Assembly (NCBI RefSeq): GCF_036099295.1
Contig: NZ_CP107976.1
Span: 8,184,001 to 8,248,000, forward strand
Reading direction: 5' to 3'
Length of the DNA stretch: 64,000 nucleotides
Origin: Streptomyces sp. NBC_00358
GTDB taxonomy: Bacteria; Actinomycetota; Actinomycetes; Streptomycetales; Streptomycetaceae
The position numbers were made by a program, and so were the translations under genes. This document shows, piece by piece, positions 61,777 to 64,000 of this stretch (position 1 is its first letter; each line of letters opens with the position of its first letter). A model generated the notes under the pieces. It made no database searches. It was not told the DNA's origin and saw only the letters and a list, made by a program, of their open reading frames with translations.

Positions 61777-61788
61777 GATCCGTTCGTC
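61762..61788 (+). promoter_or_regulatory. ECF42-type promoter 2, TGTCGA-N17-CGTC
   Basis: -35 TGTCGA (61762-61767) lies inside the last codons of the sigma gene. The -10 CGTC (61785-61788) follows its stop. GTTCGTCGGTGG is identical to promoter 1, and the spacing is the same 17 nt. Confidence 0.72.
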
Positions 61789-61862
61789 GGTGGAGTGAAG
61801 GAACCTCCCGACGGTCGTCCCTCGGGAGTGGCAACAGTCACCCGACCTCCCAGGAGGGTCCC

Positions 61863-62027
61863 ATGACCGCCGAAGTCCCCCTGCCGCGCGGCAGGAGAGC
61901 GCTCCGCCTGCTGCGCGTCCGCCGTACACGGCCGAAGGATCTCGGCCCGGCGCAGTCCGCCCCGCACACGGAAGCGGGCCCGGGAGCCCCGGACGTCTGG
62001 CTGGCGGGCCTTCGCCTGGGGAGCTGA
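61863..62027 (+). CDS. 54-codon ORF behind an ECF42-type promoter, no known family
   Basis: 54 residues, beginning 'MTAEVPLPRGRRALRLLRVR' and ending 'DVWLAGLRLGS': a strongly basic N-terminal half, then a Pro/Gly/Ala-rich part and a short hydrophobic C-terminus. No signal peptide or domain recognised. ATG at 61863 has an excellent AGGAGGG 6 nt upstream and lies 75 nt downstream of promoter 2. A small protein of the ECF42 regulon is the likely reading; an RNA with an incidental ORF is the alternative. Confidence 0.6.
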   Translation: MTAEVPLPRGRRALRLLRVRRTRPKDLGPAQSAPHTEAGPGAPDVWLAGLRLGS

Positions 62028-62039
62028 CCCTGCCCGTGC

Positions 62040-63644
62040 TCAGTGTCCCGTCCGCCGCCCGACGAGCTCGAAGACTCCGTAACCGAACCCCTCGGTGTGC
62101 ACGGTGGCGGAGTCGATCCTGACGCCGTCGGATTCCAGGGAGCGGGCGTCCGCCCCGCCGTCGTACCGGCAACTCGCCGGCTCCCGGCGTGGATTGACCA
62201 CGACGAGATAGCGGCCGCCCCGCACGTACACGAACGGATAACCGGCGTGCACCACCTCCACCGAGCCGCCCGGCCCCAGTTCCGGGGAGCCGGTGCGCAG
62301 CGCGACGAGACGGCGTACGAGATGCAGGAGCGAGGTGTCGTCGGCCCGTTGGGCGGCGACCGCCGGGCGGTCCGGGGACGGGTCCACGGGGAGGTAGAGG
62401 CGGTCGGCGGGGGCCGTGGAGAAGCCCGCGTTGGGGCTGTCGTCCCATTGCATCGGTGTGCGCGAGCCCGCGCGGTTGTAGCGCGGTCCCAGCACGCTGC
62501 CCTCCTTCTCGGGCAGTCCCGGAACGTAGCGCATGCCGATCTCGTCGCCGTAGTAGATCGCCGGCAGCGTCGGCCAGGTCAGTTGGAAGGCGAAGGCGGC
62601 GGGTAGCTGACCGGCCGTGCGGGGGCCGCAGTTGAGGCGGGAGAAGTCGTGGTTGGCGGTCGGGAGCGCGATGAAGCCGTTCTCGCCGACCGCGGCGGCC
62701 GCGTGCTGCCAGGCCTCCAGGAAGGGGCGTGGGGAGCCACGGCCCTCGGCGTCGAAGAAGCAGTCGAGCGGGTCCCAGGCCTCGTTGACCGTGCCTTCGC
62801 CGTTGCTCCAGAGCGAACGCAGGGCGCGCCCGTCGGTGGGGCCGCCGAACTGGAGGAAGAAGTCGGCGTGGAACCCCGCGGGGACGGCCACCTCGGGTTC
62901 GCCCCACTCCGAGAGCAGCACGGCGTCCGGGTGCGCGCGGTCCAGCCAGTGACGCAACTCCGTCCAGACCGCGGCCGTTTCCTTCTTGCCGGGGTCGTCC
63001 TTCACCAGCGAGGCGGCCATGTCCACGCGGAAGCCGGACAGCCCGAGGCCCAGCCAGTGGTCCATGACCGTGCGCAACGCGGCACGATTGGCGCGCGGGC
63101 CCTCCGCGTCGACCGGCCGGCGCCAGGGCTGGGCCGGATGAGCGCGCCCGTAACCGAAGTTGAGGGCGGGCTGGAAGGCGAAGAAGTTCGGCAGATACGC
63201 ACCCGGGCGGGTCCCGGGGGAGGGTACGAAACCCTCCGGGGAGCCCTCGGGCGCCCAGATGTAGCGGTCGTCGGCCGGATCGTCCATCGCGGCCCGGAAC
63301 CAGGGGTGCTGGTCGGAGGTGTGACCCGCCACGAGGTCGAGGAGCACGCGGACACCGCGGCGGCGCGCCTCTTCGACCAGACGGGCGAGATCCTCGGACG
63401 AGCCGTAGCGGGGCGCGACGTCCAGGTAGTCGGCGACGTCGTATCCGGCGTCGCCGAACGGGGACACGAAACACGGGTTGAGCCATACGGCGGTGACGCC
63501 CAGCCACGCGAGGTGGTCGAGGCGCTCGGCGATTCCGTCGAAGTCGCCGATGCCGTCGCCGTTCGAGTCGGCGAACGACTGCGGGTAGATCTGGTAGAAG
63601 ACGGCGTCGGCCAGCCAGGCGGGGGCGGGGCGGAACGAGGTCAT
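62040..63644 (-). CDS. GH13 alpha-glucosidase/alpha-amylase-family enzyme
   Basis: 534 residues, no signal peptide, so intracellular. GH13 barrel: 'YQIYPQSFADSNGDGIGDFD', 'LLDLVAGHTSDQHPWF', nucleophile Asp in 'LSGFRVDMAASL', acid Glu in 'VLLSEWGEPE', third Asp in 'PTANHDFSRL', and 'RTPMQWDDSPNAGFS'. The QIYPQSF...DGIGD and TPMQWD motifs are those of oligo-1,6-glucosidase, alpha-glucosidase or trehalose-synthase-like enzymes. Likely degrades small alpha-glucans taken up from starch. ATG at 63644. Confidence 0.9.
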   Translation of the reverse strand: MTSFRPAPAWLADAVFYQIYPQSFADSNGDGIGDFDGIAERLDHLAWLGVTAVWLNPCFVSPFGDAGYDVADYLDVAPRYGSSEDLARLVEEARRRGVRVLLDLVAGHTSDQHPWFRAAMDDPADDRYIWAPEGSPEGFVPSPGTRPGAYLPNFFAFQPALNFGYGRAHPAQPWRRPVDAEGPRANRAALRTVMDHWLGLGLSGFRVDMAASLVKDDPGKKETAAVWTELRHWLDRAHPDAVLLSEWGEPEVAVPAGFHADFFLQFGGPTDGRALRSLWSNGEGTVNEAWDPLDCFFDAEGRGSPRPFLEAWQHAAAAVGENGFIALPTANHDFSRLNCGPRTAGQLPAAFAFQLTWPTLPAIYYGDEIGMRYVPGLPEKEGSVLGPRYNRAGSRTPMQWDDSPNAGFSTAPADRLYLPVDPSPDRPAVAAQRADDTSLLHLVRRLVALRTGSPELGPGGSVEVVHAGYPFVYVRGGRYLVVVNPRREPASCRYDGGADARSLESDGVRIDSATVHTEGFGYGVFELVGRRTGH

Positions 63645-63777
63645 GACCGGACGATAGATCAGCGCATCCGGCGCACGCTGCCCCTCGGCACGGTCGCCCG
63701 GCTCGTGCCGCGCCGAAGCGGGACCTCGCCGGGGAGACGCCCGCCGCACCCTGTGACCCGATCCGGACGACAGCCCC

Positions 63778-63783
63778 TAAGCT
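63778..63783 (+). promoter_or_regulatory. Putative -10 box (methyltransferase gene)
   Basis: TAAGCT ends 7 nt before the ATG at 63791. Confidence 0.4.
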
Positions 63784-63790
63784 CGGCGGG

Positions 63791-64000
63791 ATGTTCACCC
63801 CGCAAGGTCCCACCCTCCGCGAACTGGCCGTGCAGGCCCTCTCGTCGATCGAGCACGGCTACGACCTGCTGGCGCCCAAGTTCGATCACACCCCGTTCCG
63901 CACCCCGGACGCGATCCTCGACGCGGTGGGGCGGGCCCTCGGGCCGCTGGGGCCGTTCACCGCGGGACTCGACCTCTGCTGCGGTACCGGCGCGGGCATG
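63791..64000 (+). CDS. Class I SAM-dependent methyltransferase, 3' truncated
   Basis: First 70 residues only. 'AVQALSSIEHGYDLLAPKFD' is followed by the SAM-binding motif I 'AGLDLCCGTGAGM'. Class I methyltransferase fold; acceptor unknown. The gene continues beyond the window. Confidence 0.8.
   Translation, partial: MFTPQGPTLRELAVQALSSIEHGYDLLAPKFDHTPFRTPDAILDAVGRALGPLGPFTAGLDLCCGTGAGM

Noticed and set aside
1..64000. tRNA, rRNA, insertion sequence or prophage genes
   Set aside because: Looked for tRNA-like cloverleafs, transposase and integrase motifs by eye; none was convincing. A tRNAscan or ISfinder search would be decisive.

Overview
The window is high-GC DNA with strong third-position GC bias, frequent GTG starts, many 4-base start/stop overlaps and typical actinobacterial gene families. 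It reads as a chromosomal segment of a Streptomyces or a close relative. No rRNA, tRNA, integrase, transposase or CRISPR array was seen. About 50 protein genes are supported, two of them cut by the window edges.

Layout. 1-9 kb: tail of a lipase-fold protein, a beta-helix/AAA ATPase fusion, an Rv1733c-type membrane protein, a MOSC protein, a Pro/Gln/Tyr-rich protein divergent from a two-domain TerD protein, an HpnB-like glycosyltransferase and a divergent glutamate-racemase-like gene. 9-18 kb: a small membrane protein, an O-antigen-ligase-like protein, apolipoprotein N-acyltransferase, a Nudix hydrolase, then a 3-hydroxybutyrate dehydrogenase / GAF-PucR regulator / MHS transporter group. 18-27 kb: a divergent orphan type III polyketide synthase, a PAS-GAF-PP2C-HATPase phosphatase, a decayed acyl-CoA dehydrogenase fragment ending in a heptamer array, a TagB/TagF-like membrane protein and a class V aminotransferase. 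27-36 kb: a drug exporter divergent from its TetR regulator across an operator array, a permease/TIGR03943 pair, and a secreted amylase with two starch-binding modules.

36-47 kb: SseB, MarR and VOC genes, then a galactan utilisation locus. The locus has a LacI regulator, a three-gene sugar ABC transporter, a divergent GH42 beta-galactosidase and a secreted GH53 galactanase. The secreted galactanase would cut galactan, the transporter import the oligosaccharides and GH42 hydrolyse them inside, under a LacI-type operator lying in the divergent promoter. 47-57 kb: a riboswitch-like element with the fluoride-riboswitch fold precedes crcB-DUF190-crcB. It is followed by uppP, glutaminase, two membrane mannosyltransferase-type genes, a D-Ala-D-Ala carboxypeptidase and a short second Rho factor with a pyrimidine-rich leader.

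57-64 kb: an SDR, a cytochrome P450, and an ECF42-type sigma factor operon with two DGPF/YciI proteins. The ECF-type promoter in front of this operon is repeated almost exactly at the end of the sigma gene, in front of an undescribed 54-codon ORF with a strong ribosome binding site. A GH13 glucosidase and the start of a methyltransferase close the window.

Two patterns run through the window. Several genes start 6 nt after a TAnnnT box, as expected for leaderless mRNAs. Short tandem arrays (5-, 7- and 8-mers) sit in several of the larger intergenic gaps.
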